From assembly GCF_006716645.1 (NCBI RefSeq), contig NZ_VFPL01000001.1:4154001-4218000 (forward strand): a stretch of 64,000 nt of DNA, read 5' to 3'. Position numbers and translations under genes: made by a program. Positions 8,178-17,094 of the stretch are shown here, piece by piece. This DNA comes from Arcticibacter tournemirensis (lineage in GTDB: Bacteria; Bacteroidota; Bacteroidia; Sphingobacteriales; Sphingobacteriaceae). Under the pieces are notes generated by a model. That model was not told the DNA's origin, searched no databases, and saw only the letters and a list, made by a program, of their open reading frames with translations. Each line of letters begins with the position of its first letter. The first letter of the stretch is position 1.

Positions 8178-9188
8178 GTGAAGCTGTCAGTTACCGATAG
8201 AAGAACAGAGGTTAATGTGAAATTAAACCGCGAAAGGATGGGCATTTTAGGCTTGAATGCCAGCGACGTTGGCGCTACGCTTCAGAACTCCTTCAGTGGA
8301 AACGATCAAAGCTTGTTTAAAGAGGCGGGTAACGAGCATGACATACTTATTATTCTTGACAGGTTCAACCGTTCGAGCATCAACGACGTCAGACATCTTC
8401 CCTTTACCAATAATAACGGCGAAAGCTTCACGCTAAGCCAGTTTGCAGAGGTGAGCGAATCGCCGGGAGAAAGTGCACTTCAGCGAACAGACAGGATGGG
8501 ATCTATTGCTATTGAAGCGAACGTCATGGGACGGCCACTAGGAAGCGTGATAGACGACATCAAGGCCAGGTCGCAATCTATAAGATTACCAGAAGGAATC
8601 AGTGTTGAATATCTTGGAGATGCAAAAAACCAGGATGAAGCCTTCGGCAGTCTTGGACTGGCTCTGGTGACCGCATTTTTACTGGTTTACCTCATCATGG
8701 TAGCTTTATATGAAAATGCTGTCTACCCCTTTGTTGTATTGTTTTCGATACCTGTGGCGCTCGTGGGTGCTTTGCTGGCCCTGGCTTTGACAATGGAAAC
8801 ATTAAACATCTTTTCTATAATAGGAATAATCATGCTTTTAGGCCTGGTTTCGAAAAATGCAATCCTGATAGTCGACTTTACCAATCAGTTGAAAAGCGAA
8901 GGATTTACAGTAAAGGGTGCTCTCGTTGAAGCGGGCAGAGAAAGATTAAGACCAATACTGATGACTACGCTTGCCATGATATTTGGGATGCTTCCTATAG
9001 CAATGGCTACCGGAGCCGGGGCCGAAATTAAAAACGGGATGGCATGGGTTATTATCGGAGGGTTGACAAGTTCTATGATCCTGACACTATTTGTTGTCCC
9101 GGCGATGTATCTCGTTGTCGACAACCTTCTTACAACGCTTCTTAAAAAGCGCCTGGAGCTTGATTTACAAAAAGGAAAGGATTATTAA
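8178..9188 (+). CDS. RND efflux pump, C-terminal third (frameshifted gene)
   Basis: Continuation of the pump begun at 6064, in the -1 frame; the true continuation starts at the G run at 8067, and the ATG at 8178 is only the first in-frame methionine. It contains the rest of the second porter loop and TM7-TM12, with the typical GLALVTAFLLVYLIMVALYE segment after the loop, GIIMLLGLVSKNAILIVDF, and GRERLRPILMTTLAMIFGMLPIA. By itself it could not form a working transporter. If the frameshift is real and not bypassed, the operon makes an adaptor and channel without a pump. Confidence 0.88.
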   Translation: MKLSVTDRRTEVNVKLNRERMGILGLNASDVGATLQNSFSGNDQSLFKEAGNEHDILIILDRFNRSSINDVRHLPFTNNNGESFTLSQFAEVSESPGESALQRTDRMGSIAIEANVMGRPLGSVIDDIKARSQSIRLPEGISVEYLGDAKNQDEAFGSLGLALVTAFLLVYLIMVALYENAVYPFVVLFSIPVALVGALLALALTMETLNIFSIIGIIMLLGLVSKNAILIVDFTNQLKSEGFTVKGALVEAGRERLRPILMTTLAMIFGMLPIAMATGAGAEIKNGMAWVIIGGLTSSMILTLFVVPAMYLVVDNLLTTLLKKRLELDLQKGKDY

Positions 9189-9254
9189 CAATTGGAAAGG
9201 ATTTGTGAATGCGAAGGTCGTTTACGAGGATAAAAAGCAATGAAGAAATCCGTT

Positions 9255-9287
9255 TTGGTATAAAAAAAGGTTTGTTTTGTATAAATA
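9255..9287 (+). promoter_or_regulatory. Candidate LytTR operator upstream of kinase gene
   Basis: GTATAAA occurs at 9258 and 9279, 21 bp apart in direct orientation. The flanks closely match the copy at 3524-3556, sharing TTTGGTATAAAAAAA and TTGTATAAA. It lies in the gap between the pump gene and the likely start of the histidine kinase (9329), so it would serve autoregulation of the two-component system. A weak -7-like CTCTTTTG follows at 9303-9310. Confidence 0.6.
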
Positions 9288-9328
9288 CTATTTTATTTCA
9301 ACCTCTTTTGCCGTTTTTAGATGATAAT

Positions 9329-10381
9329 ATGAACATGTCAGACAATATAATCAAAGACACGAGGTACCATCAAAACTGGCTTGTAAGCTTCCTTATTGAG
9401 AAAAGATATAGATTATATCGGCATACACTTATATGGGCTTATATAATTTTAACTGAATTCCATCAGCCAAACGGGCCACATGTAAAGCTGAGGATTGTGC
9501 TGTTCTTTTCCGCGGTATATGTAAACATGTATCTGCTGATCCCGGCACTTCTGCTTAAGGACCGGTATTTCACTTACCTGTTCACCCTCGTAACTATAAT
9601 CTTTGTTACCTACTTTCTTCCTGCCTGGATTTTCGATTACTATCCCGAAGTTTATCAGAAGGAGGCAGAAAAGTCGCAAAGTGTATTTTGGGATATAATT
9701 GGAAATATGAATTTACTTGGGATTGCTGTATTCTCATCCACCGCAATAAAACTTCTTCAGCGATCAAAAATAGATTCAACAAGAATTAATGACCTTGAAA
9801 AAAACACCCTGCAGATAGAACTTCGGGAACTAAAGAACCAGATCAGTCCCCACTTCCTGTTCAACATGCTCAACAACGTAAATGTCCTGATACAAAAAGA
9901 CACACAAAAGGCAGGTACTGTTGTGATGAAGTTATCAGAGTTTCTACGTTATCAGTTATACGAAATTAGCGGCAGCTCAGTATCGCTACAGTCTGAAATC
10001 AAGTTTCTCAGGGATTTTATGGAACTTGAAAAAATACGGCGTGACGATTTTCATTTTACTGTCACTAATAATAATCCTGCCGAAACAGCGAGAATGTTGT
10101 TGCCTCCCGGCCTGTTTCTTACGTTTGTTGAGAATGCTGTAAAACACAGCGCAGATTCCAACGCACCGTCTTCTGTCGATCTGAGTTTTTCTATATGTGA
10201 AGAAAAGCTGATATTTATCTGCACCAATACAAAACCCCAGCAGCCTTCCTTTACTAAGTCCGGCGGACTTGGGCTAGCAAACATCACCCGCCGGCTGGAT
10301 TTATTATATGGCAAAACCTACGTACTTCACATTGAAAATCAACAAGAATCATACAAAGTAGATTTAAGCATCCCGATATGA
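9329..10381 (+). CDS. Sensor histidine kinase, LytS/YehU type (His_kinase family)
   Basis: A membrane sensor kinase that phosphorylates the LytTR regulator encoded next to it. Several N-terminal membrane segments (about residues 30-150 of this start) are followed by a coiled linker and the His_kinase signature QISPHFLFNMLNNVNVL, whose histidine is the phospho-acceptor. An ATP-binding domain follows, with FVENAVKH and SGGLGLANITRRLDLLYG. The frame is open from 9209, but the paired repeats at 9255-9287 lie inside that extension and the extra 40 residues look unlike a protein N-terminus, so ATG 9329 is chosen. It overlaps the regulator gene by 4 bp (ATGA). It probably senses an envelope or drug signal for the upstream pump. 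Confidence 0.88.
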   Translation: MNMSDNIIKDTRYHQNWLVSFLIEKRYRLYRHTLIWAYIILTEFHQPNGPHVKLRIVLFFSAVYVNMYLLIPALLLKDRYFTYLFTLVTIIFVTYFLPAWIFDYYPEVYQKEAEKSQSVFWDIIGNMNLLGIAVFSSTAIKLLQRSKIDSTRINDLEKNTLQIELRELKNQISPHFLFNMLNNVNVLIQKDTQKAGTVVMKLSEFLRYQLYEISGSSVSLQSEIKFLRDFMELEKIRRDDFHFTVTNNNPAETARMLLPPGLFLTFVENAVKHSADSNAPSSVDLSFSICEEKLIFICTNTKPQQPSFTKSGGLGLANITRRLDLLYGKTYVLHIENQQESYKVDLSIPI

Positions 10382-11094
10382 ATTGTATCATTGTAGACGA
10401 CGAACCCCTGGCAAGAGAAGGCTTGCTTATGCACTTGCAGAGCATTCCCAATATTACCGTCTCCGGAAGTTTTAACAGTGCAAAAAAGGCGTTTGATTTC
10501 ATGCAGGAAAACCGGATCGATCTTGTCTTCCTTGACATACAAATGCCGGGGGTGAATGGTCTCCAATTTGCAGCAACTATGCCAAAGGAGTCTCTCTTAA
10601 TATTTACTACTGCCTACTCGCAATACGCCCTCGACAGTTATGAAGTAGACGCGATTGACTATCTGGTAAAGCCTATTGCCAAAGAGCGGCTGGAGAAGGC
10701 GGTAAACAAAGCGTTCACTTATCGCACCTTGCTGAGTGAACACGGAACTACGGAAAGTGTGGAGAATGATTTCATGCTTATTAAGGCAGACCGTCGTTAT
10801 CATAAAGTTTTGTTTAAAGATATTCTTTATATCGAGGGGCTTAAAGATTATGTAGTGATCTACACAGAAGGGAACAAGATTACAACAGCAATGAACCTTA
10901 AAACGATACACAGCCATTTGGACAGCAAAATTTTTGCGAGGGTGAGCAAGTCGTATCTGGTCAACATCACACATATTGACTCTTTCGATAATCATACTAT
11001 TTATATCAGACAATTTGAAATACCCATAGGAGATATCTTCAGAAAGGCCTTTCTGGAAATGTACCTCGGCAAGGACCTTTCAGACAAGCTGTAG
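10378..11094 (+). CDS. LytTR-family response regulator
   Basis: An N-terminal receiver domain (residues 1-120; acidic pocket DDEP, phospho-acceptor D in LVFLDIQMPG, threonine in LIFTTAYS, lysine in DYLVKP) is joined to a C-terminal LytTR DNA-binding domain (about residues 140-235, including FKDILYIEGLKDYVVIYT and ARVSKSYLVNITHI). The length of 238 residues is normal. Start overlap with the kinase gene indicates translational coupling. LytTR proteins bind paired direct repeats about 21 bp apart, which fits the sites at 3524-3556 and 9255-9287. Confidence 0.94.
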   Translation: MNCIIVDDEPLAREGLLMHLQSIPNITVSGSFNSAKKAFDFMQENRIDLVFLDIQMPGVNGLQFAATMPKESLLIFTTAYSQYALDSYEVDAIDYLVKPIAKERLEKAVNKAFTYRTLLSEHGTTESVENDFMLIKADRRYHKVLFKDILYIEGLKDYVVIYTEGNKITTAMNLKTIHSHLDSKIFARVSKSYLVNITHIDSFDNHTIYIRQFEIPIGDIFRKAFLEMYLGKDLSDKL

Positions 11095-11128
11095 AAAAAA
11101 GAAAAAGCAACAATTAAAAAAACGTATC

Positions 11129-12118
11129 ATGAAAAAAACAATCTGTTTATTTTCATTGGCCTTCTTTTGCCTTAACTTAAAGGCGCAGGAGAACGATGAT
11201 ATCAAGAAAAAAATGCAGGCTACACTGGCCGACAAGTTTCCGGAAACCAGAACTATTGATATTCGGTACCTTCGCTATCTGCCTTCAGACTTTGATACAG
11301 AGCTTATGAAAGAAGGATATGAGGAAGGGAAACTGGAGAGCTACTCAAAGCTCAGAGTGGCGATAAACCTGCCGGTAATCCGTCAACCCAAATGGAACGT
11401 CACGAGCTCTTTCGTCTATACTAACGATGCCTTTGATCTGCGTAACGTATCAAGTCAAAACGATCCATTACAACCCTCTTACAACCGGAAACGTGATTTC
11501 CATACATTTGTAGGAGCTGTTAGTTTCACCTATTTCTCCACTTTATTTGGAAAGCCTTTCATATACAACTCCAGCCTGATAGCTGATGCCAGTAACAGAG
11601 ATATAGAACGTCTGAAAGGATTTATTGGAGGGTCGATGGTAATTAAGCGTAAACCTCAGACCATGATGACCGTGGGCGCAGTTGTATTCATAGACCCGGC
11701 GTCGCCTCTGCCCTTTGCACCCACCTTCTCGCTGGATCACAAGTTCAGCGGATCAGCCTGGGTATTGGATCTGATCCTTCCGCAACGCCTGCTCCTCAAA
11801 CGTAGCCTGTTAACTAATGGACGGATCTCTATAGGAAGTGAGATTACCGGCGACGGATTATACGTAAACAATCCGCTTCCCGGATATTCCTCTGTCTATA
11901 ATTTCACTCAGGTTGAACTACGATCGGGTTTAACCTATGAATACGGCATTAAAAAAATCATACTGTCTTTCAAAACGGGGATATCAACTCCACTAAGTAA
12001 CAGGCTCACAGAAAAAGGAGAATCTTCAAGCGATTATATTCTCAAAGTGAATCGTCAGAGTGCAGGCTACTTCAGTATCGGGGCTTCTTACAATATATTT
12101 AAGAAAAAAAAGGATTAA
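11129..12118 (+). CDS. Predicted outer-membrane beta-barrel protein
   Basis: A signal peptide (MKKTICLFSLAFFCLNLKAQ) precedes about 300 residues rich in alternating hydrophobic/polar strands with turn-rich loops, ending in YFSIGASYNIFKKKKD. This is the pattern of an outer-membrane barrel. It follows the response regulator after 34 bp and is probably transcribed with it, so it may be part of the efflux/two-component module. I do not recognise a named family with certainty; DUF6268-like proteins look similar. Its function is unknown. Confidence 0.75.
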   Translation: MKKTICLFSLAFFCLNLKAQENDDIKKKMQATLADKFPETRTIDIRYLRYLPSDFDTELMKEGYEEGKLESYSKLRVAINLPVIRQPKWNVTSSFVYTNDAFDLRNVSSQNDPLQPSYNRKRDFHTFVGAVSFTYFSTLFGKPFIYNSSLIADASNRDIERLKGFIGGSMVIKRKPQTMMTVGAVVFIDPASPLPFAPTFSLDHKFSGSAWVLDLILPQRLLLKRSLLTNGRISIGSEITGDGLYVNNPLPGYSSVYNFTQVELRSGLTYEYGIKKIILSFKTGISTPLSNRLTEKGESSSDYILKVNRQSAGYFSIGASYNIFKKKKD

Positions 12119-12459
12119 GTTCCAGGAGGGAGTGATCATGCGCTTCTCCCCCGTCTCTGTTGACCTCTTTGGTGGAGCACGACACTCGAGTGTTACGTTT
12201 TATTAAGCGCCTGCCGCGAAAAATAGGCAATATGAAGGGAAAGCAGCCGGTTGACAGCTGTTTTCCTTTCGTTATTGAAGATACCACAAGAAAGCAACTC
12301 TTTGAAAAAGAACCCGACATCCTGATTGCCATTGTTCTGAATAAAGGTTTATTTTCATAATATAAAAGGCTGCGATTTTTTCTAACTTAGATTTTAAAAC
12401 AAACATTCCGACAGTACTCGTAACACATTACTTAAAAGAATCGCTTAATCTATGAAAAT
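12119..12459. other. Intergenic region between barrel gene and DUF4256 gene
   Basis: Contains a 10-bp-stem hairpin (12238-12266) that is the likely terminator of the preceding operon. A weak open frame at 12160-12360 begins with TTG, spans the hairpin and resembles nothing known. A stretch near 12138-12205 reads as a short peptide with a GARHSS motif reminiscent of tyrosine recombinases but stops at once. No gene is called. Confidence 0.4.
12236..12270 (+). terminator. Hairpin terminator after two-component/barrel operon
   Basis: GGAAAGCAGC (12238-12247) pairs with GCTGTTTTCC (12257-12266) around a 9-nt loop, with one G-T pair. A short T stretch follows. It lies about 120 bp beyond the stop of the barrel gene. 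Confidence 0.5.
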
Positions 12460-13026
12460 ATGAGTAGCAATAACAAAGAGCTTACAAATGAACGCCGCCG
12501 GGAATTATTGACAAAGTTGAAAGCTCGTTTTGAGAAAAACATGAATCGTCATAACGGTATTGAATGGGCTGCAGTACAGGCGAAGCTGGAAGCCAATACC
12601 GAAAAACTATGGTCGCTCAGTGAAATGGAAAGAACAGAAGGCGAACCTGATGTGGTGGGTTATGATAAAAGTACGGGAGAGTACATCTTTAACGATTGTT
12701 CAGCTGAAAGTCCGAAAGGCCGGAGAAGCATTTGCTATGACCACGAAGCGCTTGAGTCAAGAAAAGAGCATAAACCGGAGGATTCTGCTATGGGTATGGC
12801 CGCGGACATGGGTGTAACACTCTTAACTGAGGAACAATACCGGCATCTGCAGACGCTTGGGGACTTCGACACCAAAACTTCAAGCTGGATAGAAACGCCT
12901 CCTGATATTAGAAAACTAGGTGGAGCGCTCTTTGCTGATAAACGCTACAACTGTGTATTCGTTTATCACAACGGGGCATCATCTTACTATGCAGCCAGAG
13001 CGTTCCGCGGTTCGCTAAGAGTCTAG
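12460..13026 (+). CDS. DUF4256 domain-containing protein
   Basis: A soluble 188-residue protein of the DUF4256 family, found in many Firmicutes and Bacteroidota. It has a charged helical N-terminus (ERRRELLTKLKARFEKNMNRH). The central EGEPDVVGYD and YIFNDCSAESPKGRRSICYD segments and the C-terminal YNCVFVYHNGASSYYAARAFRGSLRV are family hallmarks. No signal peptide or membrane segment is present. The biochemical role of the family is unknown. It is a single gene, with a convergent phosphatase gene downstream. Confidence 0.85.
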   Translation: MSSNNKELTNERRRELLTKLKARFEKNMNRHNGIEWAAVQAKLEANTEKLWSLSEMERTEGEPDVVGYDKSTGEYIFNDCSAESPKGRRSICYDHEALESRKEHKPEDSAMGMAADMGVTLLTEEQYRHLQTLGDFDTKTSSWIETPPDIRKLGGALFADKRYNCVFVYHNGASSYYAARAFRGSLRV

Positions 13027-13066
13027 TTTGATATAGGCTAAGTGTGATGTTTCTATTGCTTATCCC

Positions 13067-13840
13067 TTACCACCATTTTAAAGGGAATTCGATCTGGGCG
13101 ACACTGCTCATAATGAGGTCAGGCTTGAAGGCGTAGTGACCCAGGTGTTCCTTCCTTGCTATCCCCGACAATACCAATATGGTTTTATAACCCATTTGAA
13201 CGCCACCCTGGATATCGGTTTCCATAGTATCGCCTATAACTGTGGTTTCGGCTGTTTCAAGTCCAAGGTACTTTCTCGCCGACCGCATCATAACAGGACT
13301 TGGTTTTCCGGTAACAAAGGCTTTTCGACCTGAAGCTTCCTCAATCATCGCTGTTGTTGCGGCTATCCCCAGGTTATTCCAGCCTGGTTTCTTAGGCGAG
13401 GGGTCACGGTTGGTAGTGATGAATTTAGCTCCGGCTAAAATCATATCGACCGCACGCTGTACCATTTCCAGTGTGAAGTTGCGGCCTTCGCCCAACACGA
13501 CAAACTCAGGATCAGAGTCGACCAGCGTAATTCCGTTCTCGTTTAAGCTGGTTAACAGTCCCCCCTCGCCTAACACATAAGCTGTGCCGTTAGGACCCTG
13601 GTCGGCAAGGAATTTTCCTGTAGCCATTGCGCTGGTATAAACATGGTCTTCCGAAACTTTTATTCCCAATCTGGCTAATTTACGTACCGTTTCCAAACGG
13701 GTACGCTGGCTGTTATTGGTCATAAAGGTAAAGGGTATATCGTTTTTCAGTAAGTTGGCAATAAAGCGGTCAGCGCCTTCTATCAAAGTTTCGCCGCTAT
13801 AAATAACGCCATCCATGTCAATTAATAAACCATGCTTCAT
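13067..13840 (-). CDS. HAD-IIA family phosphatase (NagD-like)
   Basis: A haloacid dehalogenase superfamily phosphatase with the type IIA cap, acting on small phosphorylated metabolites in the cytosol. Motif I is LLIDMDGVIYSG (nucleophile D8, acid D10), motif II TFMTNNSQRTR, the motif III lysine lies in VTGKPSPVMM, and motif IV is VIGDTMETDIQGG. The length of 257 residues is typical of NagD/AraL/PNPP-like enzymes. The substrate cannot be read from the sequence. Downstream of the neighbouring MBL-fold gene on the same strand with a gap of about 60 bp, so co-transcription is possible. Confidence 0.9.
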   Translation of the reverse strand: MKHGLLIDMDGVIYSGETLIEGADRFIANLLKNDIPFTFMTNNSQRTRLETVRKLARLGIKVSEDHVYTSAMATGKFLADQGPNGTAYVLGEGGLLTSLNENGITLVDSDPEFVVLGEGRNFTLEMVQRAVDMILAGAKFITTNRDPSPKKPGWNNLGIAATTAMIEEASGRKAFVTGKPSPVMMRSARKYLGLETAETTVIGDTMETDIQGGVQMGYKTILVLSGIARKEHLGHYAFKPDLIMSSVAQIEFPLKWW

Positions 13841-13902
13841 AATGAACTCTTTTTTTTTATAAATACTGTATAATAATTGTCCCCTTTATATCGGAACGCC
13901 TC

Positions 13903-14655
13903 TCAATCTTTGGGATAAAAATCCAATAAACGCACGTTGATACCGGGTTTATGTTGTGAAACCAGCTGCTTAAATTTCTGAATATCAGAAAGACCCTCTC
14001 CTCCTCTGTAATGATACGGTATAACCTCTTTAGGACTGAACGCAACAACACCGTCTGCAGCCCGCTCTACGGTCATCGTATAGGGCAAATTCATACAAAC
14101 AAAGGCAAGGTCTATATTTTTCAACGAACGCATTTCAGGAATATCCTCTGTATCTCCGCTGATATACACCCGTTTATTGCCTAAAGTGAGTACATACCCA
14201 TTTCCTCTTCCTTTAGTGTGGTAAGCCTGTCTTTCCCCCGGAAGATTGTACATAGGGATTGCTTCAAACTTAATCCCCTGCCACTGCTTGCTTTCTCCAT
14301 TTGAAATAACGATCAGGTTCTTTTTCAGGTCTTCGGGCAATTTATCTGCTACAGCCTGAGGAGCTACAATTGGAGTACCATTTAACTTAAGCTTGTTGAG
14401 ATTATCTGCATTAAGATGATCCGGGTGGATGTCTGTTATAAATACAATATCAGGTTTTTTGATGTCAGCTAAAGTTTTATCATTAACACTGGGATCAAAC
14501 AAGATCACTTTCCCTTTCCATGTAAGTTCAAGGGTTGCATGAGAAATGGGCAGCACCCCCATTCCCTGAACGTTAACAGAAGTATGTTGGGCAATTGCCA
14601 GTTGACTACAAACAAAAAAAACAACAAGGAAAATAGCTACAGTATTCTTTTTCAT
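13903..14655 (-). CDS. Periplasmic metallo-beta-lactamase-fold hydrolase (UPF0173-like)
   Basis: A signal peptide (ending near CSQLAIAQ) is followed by an MBL-fold domain. The metal-binding motif is DIHPDHLN, with later ligands likely at GDTED and in the segment near VIPYHYRGGEG. Most UPF0173/UlaG-like relatives are cytosolic, so the export signal is notable. It probably hydrolyses a phosphoester, lactone or amide with bound zinc or manganese; the substrate is unknown. The length of 250 residues is normal. Confidence 0.85.
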   Translation of the reverse strand: MKKNTVAIFLVVFFVCSQLAIAQHTSVNVQGMGVLPISHATLELTWKGKVILFDPSVNDKTLADIKKPDIVFITDIHPDHLNADNLNKLKLNGTPIVAPQAVADKLPEDLKKNLIVISNGESKQWQGIKFEAIPMYNLPGERQAYHTKGRGNGYVLTLGNKRVYISGDTEDIPEMRSLKNIDLAFVCMNLPYTMTVERAADGVVAFSPKEVIPYHYRGGEGLSDIQKFKQLVSQHKPGINVRLLDFYPKD

Positions 14656-14840
14656 GATATGGAGTTTTAAGATGCATCAGGTAAACAATTTCTTTAAAAC
14701 ACAGCAACGAAAATACCAATTTAGTTTCAATAAGAACAGTATATACCTGCGGAACTTTACGCTTAGCACGACCGGACACTATGTGTTATAAATTTTGTAC
14801 TATTGTGAGGAAGAGGTAAGGCAATAAAGGTCATGATTTT

Positions 14841-16301
14841 ATGAAGCGAAGAGTACACTATTTAGTCATCTTTTTTTTATTTATTTCAACAGGCGCTTCT
14901 GTTTTGCGACCAGAATATTCGCCGGCAGATACAATAGAGGGATTTCAGGTGGATACACTTGCTACAGACTTAGTAGTACCCTGGCAAATCGTTTTCCTGC
15001 CAGACAACACCATGCTGTTTACTGAAAGAGCAGGACGGGTGAGAATTATCAGGAATGACAAGCTCATAAAGAAGCCGGCCTATATAACTGAGGTTGTTCA
15101 AAGGAATAAAACGGGTTTATTGGGTATGTGTATCCATCCCGACTTCAGAAAAAACAGGTTTATATATCTGGCTGATAATTACTCCCGGAATAACCGTGTA
15201 AAGCTAAAAGTAGTACGATATGAGTTCGTAAACGATACCCTTATACGTCCTTTTACCATTTTGGACAATCTTCCTGCAAATCCCAATCACACCGGGTGCC
15301 GCCTGCTTTTTGGTCCTGACAGAAAGCTGTACATTACAACGGGTGATGCTGATGAGCCGTCTCTTGCGCAGGACCTTAAGGCTTATAACGGCAAGATCCT
15401 ACGATTAAATGACGATGGCAGCATCCCTGAAGACAATCCTTTTGCGGGACATAACGACCAGACTCTGAAAGCGATCTGGTCATACGGGCACCGAAATCCA
15501 CAGGGGATTGCTTTTCAGCCTGGCACGGGTTTACTGTTTAGTTCAGAGCACGGACCTACGGGCGGAGATGAGATAAATATCATCAAAAAAGGAGGAAATT
15601 ATGGATGGCCGGTAGTTCATCATCAGGAGTCACAAGAAGGAATGATTTCGCCTATAGCTGAATACACACCCTCTATAGCACCTTCTGAAGCTATGTTCTA
15701 TACAGGAAAAGCGTTTCCTGAACTCGAAGGCAAACTGCTCGTTGGGTGCTTAAGAGGAGAATCCATCTTGAGATTGGAATTAAAAAATGGGACTGTCGTA
15801 AAGCAGGATGTGATCTTGAAACAGAAATATGGAAGGATTCGCTCCCTGGTAACGGGGCCCGACGGATATATCTACCTTTCTACGTCGCAAATCGATCCGT
15901 CAGAAGGCGTTCGCAGACCTCAATATGATATGATATTGCGATTGAAACCTTCAGGAGATAGCAATACACAGATCTCATCTCAAAGGATTATGCCACGTAA
16001 GACAACCGCGGCGAACAACAAAAATGGAAAATCGCCGGTAAAAACCGGGACTGCAGTTTTATTTCAGCAGCTATGTGTAAGTTGTCATAGCAATACTTCG
16101 GCTGGTACCAAAATAGCAGGCAGCTTGTTTGACGGAAAGTTTAAATACGGATCGGGGAAGGCATCCATTATTAAGAATATAACAAATGGCCTTATTAATA
16201 AGGGTATGCCCTCTTGGAAGGGTGCTATCAGCAGGGATAACATAGAAAAGATAGCGGAGTATATTCTTATCCGCCAGAGAAATCGCGGCAGTGCAAAATG
16301 A
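14841..16301 (+). CDS. PQQ-type aldose sugar dehydrogenase with C-terminal cytochrome c domain
   Basis: A secreted quinoprotein of the soluble aldose/glucose dehydrogenase (GSDH) six-bladed propeller family fused to a class I cytochrome c. The signal segment lies in residues 1-25. The propeller spans about residues 35-375, with HTGCRLLFGPDRKLYITTGD and GHRNPQGIAFQPGTGLLFSSEHGPTGGDE as typical active-site and calcium-site blocks. After a basic/Gly-Asn linker, the heme motif CVSCH appears near residue 413. An axial methionine is likely in INKGMPSW. The fusion implies direct electron transfer from PQQ to heme. No PQQ synthesis genes are in this window, so the cofactor may be scavenged. Confidence 0.9.
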   Translation: MKRRVHYLVIFFLFISTGASVLRPEYSPADTIEGFQVDTLATDLVVPWQIVFLPDNTMLFTERAGRVRIIRNDKLIKKPAYITEVVQRNKTGLLGMCIHPDFRKNRFIYLADNYSRNNRVKLKVVRYEFVNDTLIRPFTILDNLPANPNHTGCRLLFGPDRKLYITTGDADEPSLAQDLKAYNGKILRLNDDGSIPEDNPFAGHNDQTLKAIWSYGHRNPQGIAFQPGTGLLFSSEHGPTGGDEINIIKKGGNYGWPVVHHQESQEGMISPIAEYTPSIAPSEAMFYTGKAFPELEGKLLVGCLRGESILRLELKNGTVVKQDVILKQKYGRIRSLVTGPDGYIYLSTSQIDPSEGVRRPQYDMILRLKPSGDSNTQISSQRIMPRKTTAANNKNGKSPVKTGTAVLFQQLCVSCHSNTSAGTKIAGSLFDGKFKYGSGKASIIKNITNGLINKGMPSWKGAISRDNIEKIAEYILIRQRNRGSAK

Positions 16302-16406
16302 GAATAATGTTTTTTTAAAGTTAAGACAAAACCAATATGCATTTTTAATGTATTTATACTAAGTTACATACGTATTAGTACTTGCCATCTACCAAAGTCA
16401 TCTAAT

Positions 16407-17084
16407 ATGAAAAAACATGTATACGCTTTTTCAATAGCGCTCATGTCCGTTTTGTCAACAAACGGGCAAGTTGTTTCGTCAGACAATCTGCTTCATCAAA
16501 AATCTGTCCAGCTCAATATAGGAACACAGGGTGCCGGACTTGAATTGAATTATAAGGTAATGCCAAAAACCTCTCTCAGGCTGGGAGCCAATTTTGTACC
16601 TCTAGCGGCTAACAACGTTTTTGAAATTTCCGGATTTAACTCCACTTCAAGAGTTGGAGTCAATTTTTATAATGCCCATTTATTTGCCGATGTTATACCT
16701 TTCAACAGGTTTAGGAACGTCCGTATAGTTGGTGGTTTTGGCTACTTTTTTAGAGCCGACGGAAACGCGAGGATAAACCCTACAGATAACTACACCTATG
16801 GTGATATTGTACTCACCAGTGAGCAGGTTGGCCATATCGACTTAGATATTGAATGGAAGGGTTTAGCTCCTTACCTTGGATTTGCCTTCGGTAATCTCTA
16901 TCCAGGAAAAAGATTCAATGTAGGCTTTGATTTGGGTACCTATTATCTGAGCAGACCCGATGCCCGAATAACCGGCACCGGCATTTTAGAAGGGAATTCG
17001 ACCCAGGAAAGCCAGCTGGAATCTAATATAAAAAATTATCGCTGGTTGCCTGTGCTGCAGTTGAACTTTAATTTTAAAATTTAA
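16407..17084 (+). CDS. Predicted outer-membrane beta-barrel protein
   Basis: A signal peptide (MKKHVYAFSIALMSVLSTNGQ) is followed by about 200 residues of alternating strand pattern, with LGANFVPLAANN, VGGFGYFFRADGN and a terminal WLPVLQLNFNFKI ending in the aromatic/hydrophobic residue typical of barrel C-termini. It is followed after 10 bp by a lipoprotein gene, so the pair is likely one operon and may work together at the outer membrane. The specific family is not recognised. Confidence 0.78.
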   Translation: MKKHVYAFSIALMSVLSTNGQVVSSDNLLHQKSVQLNIGTQGAGLELNYKVMPKTSLRLGANFVPLAANNVFEISGFNSTSRVGVNFYNAHLFADVIPFNRFRNVRIVGGFGYFFRADGNARINPTDNYTYGDIVLTSEQVGHIDLDIEWKGLAPYLGFAFGNLYPGKRFNVGFDLGTYYLSRPDARITGTGILEGNSTQESQLESNIKNYRWLPVLQLNFNFKI

Positions 17085-17094
17085 TCGGGGAAAT

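Noticed and set aside
12138-12360. Possible tyrosine-recombinase remnant (GARHSS motif) and open frame 12160-12360
   Set aside because: The motif-bearing peptide stops after about 20 residues, and the open frame spans a terminator-like hairpin, starts with TTG and shows no family similarity; too little to support a gene.
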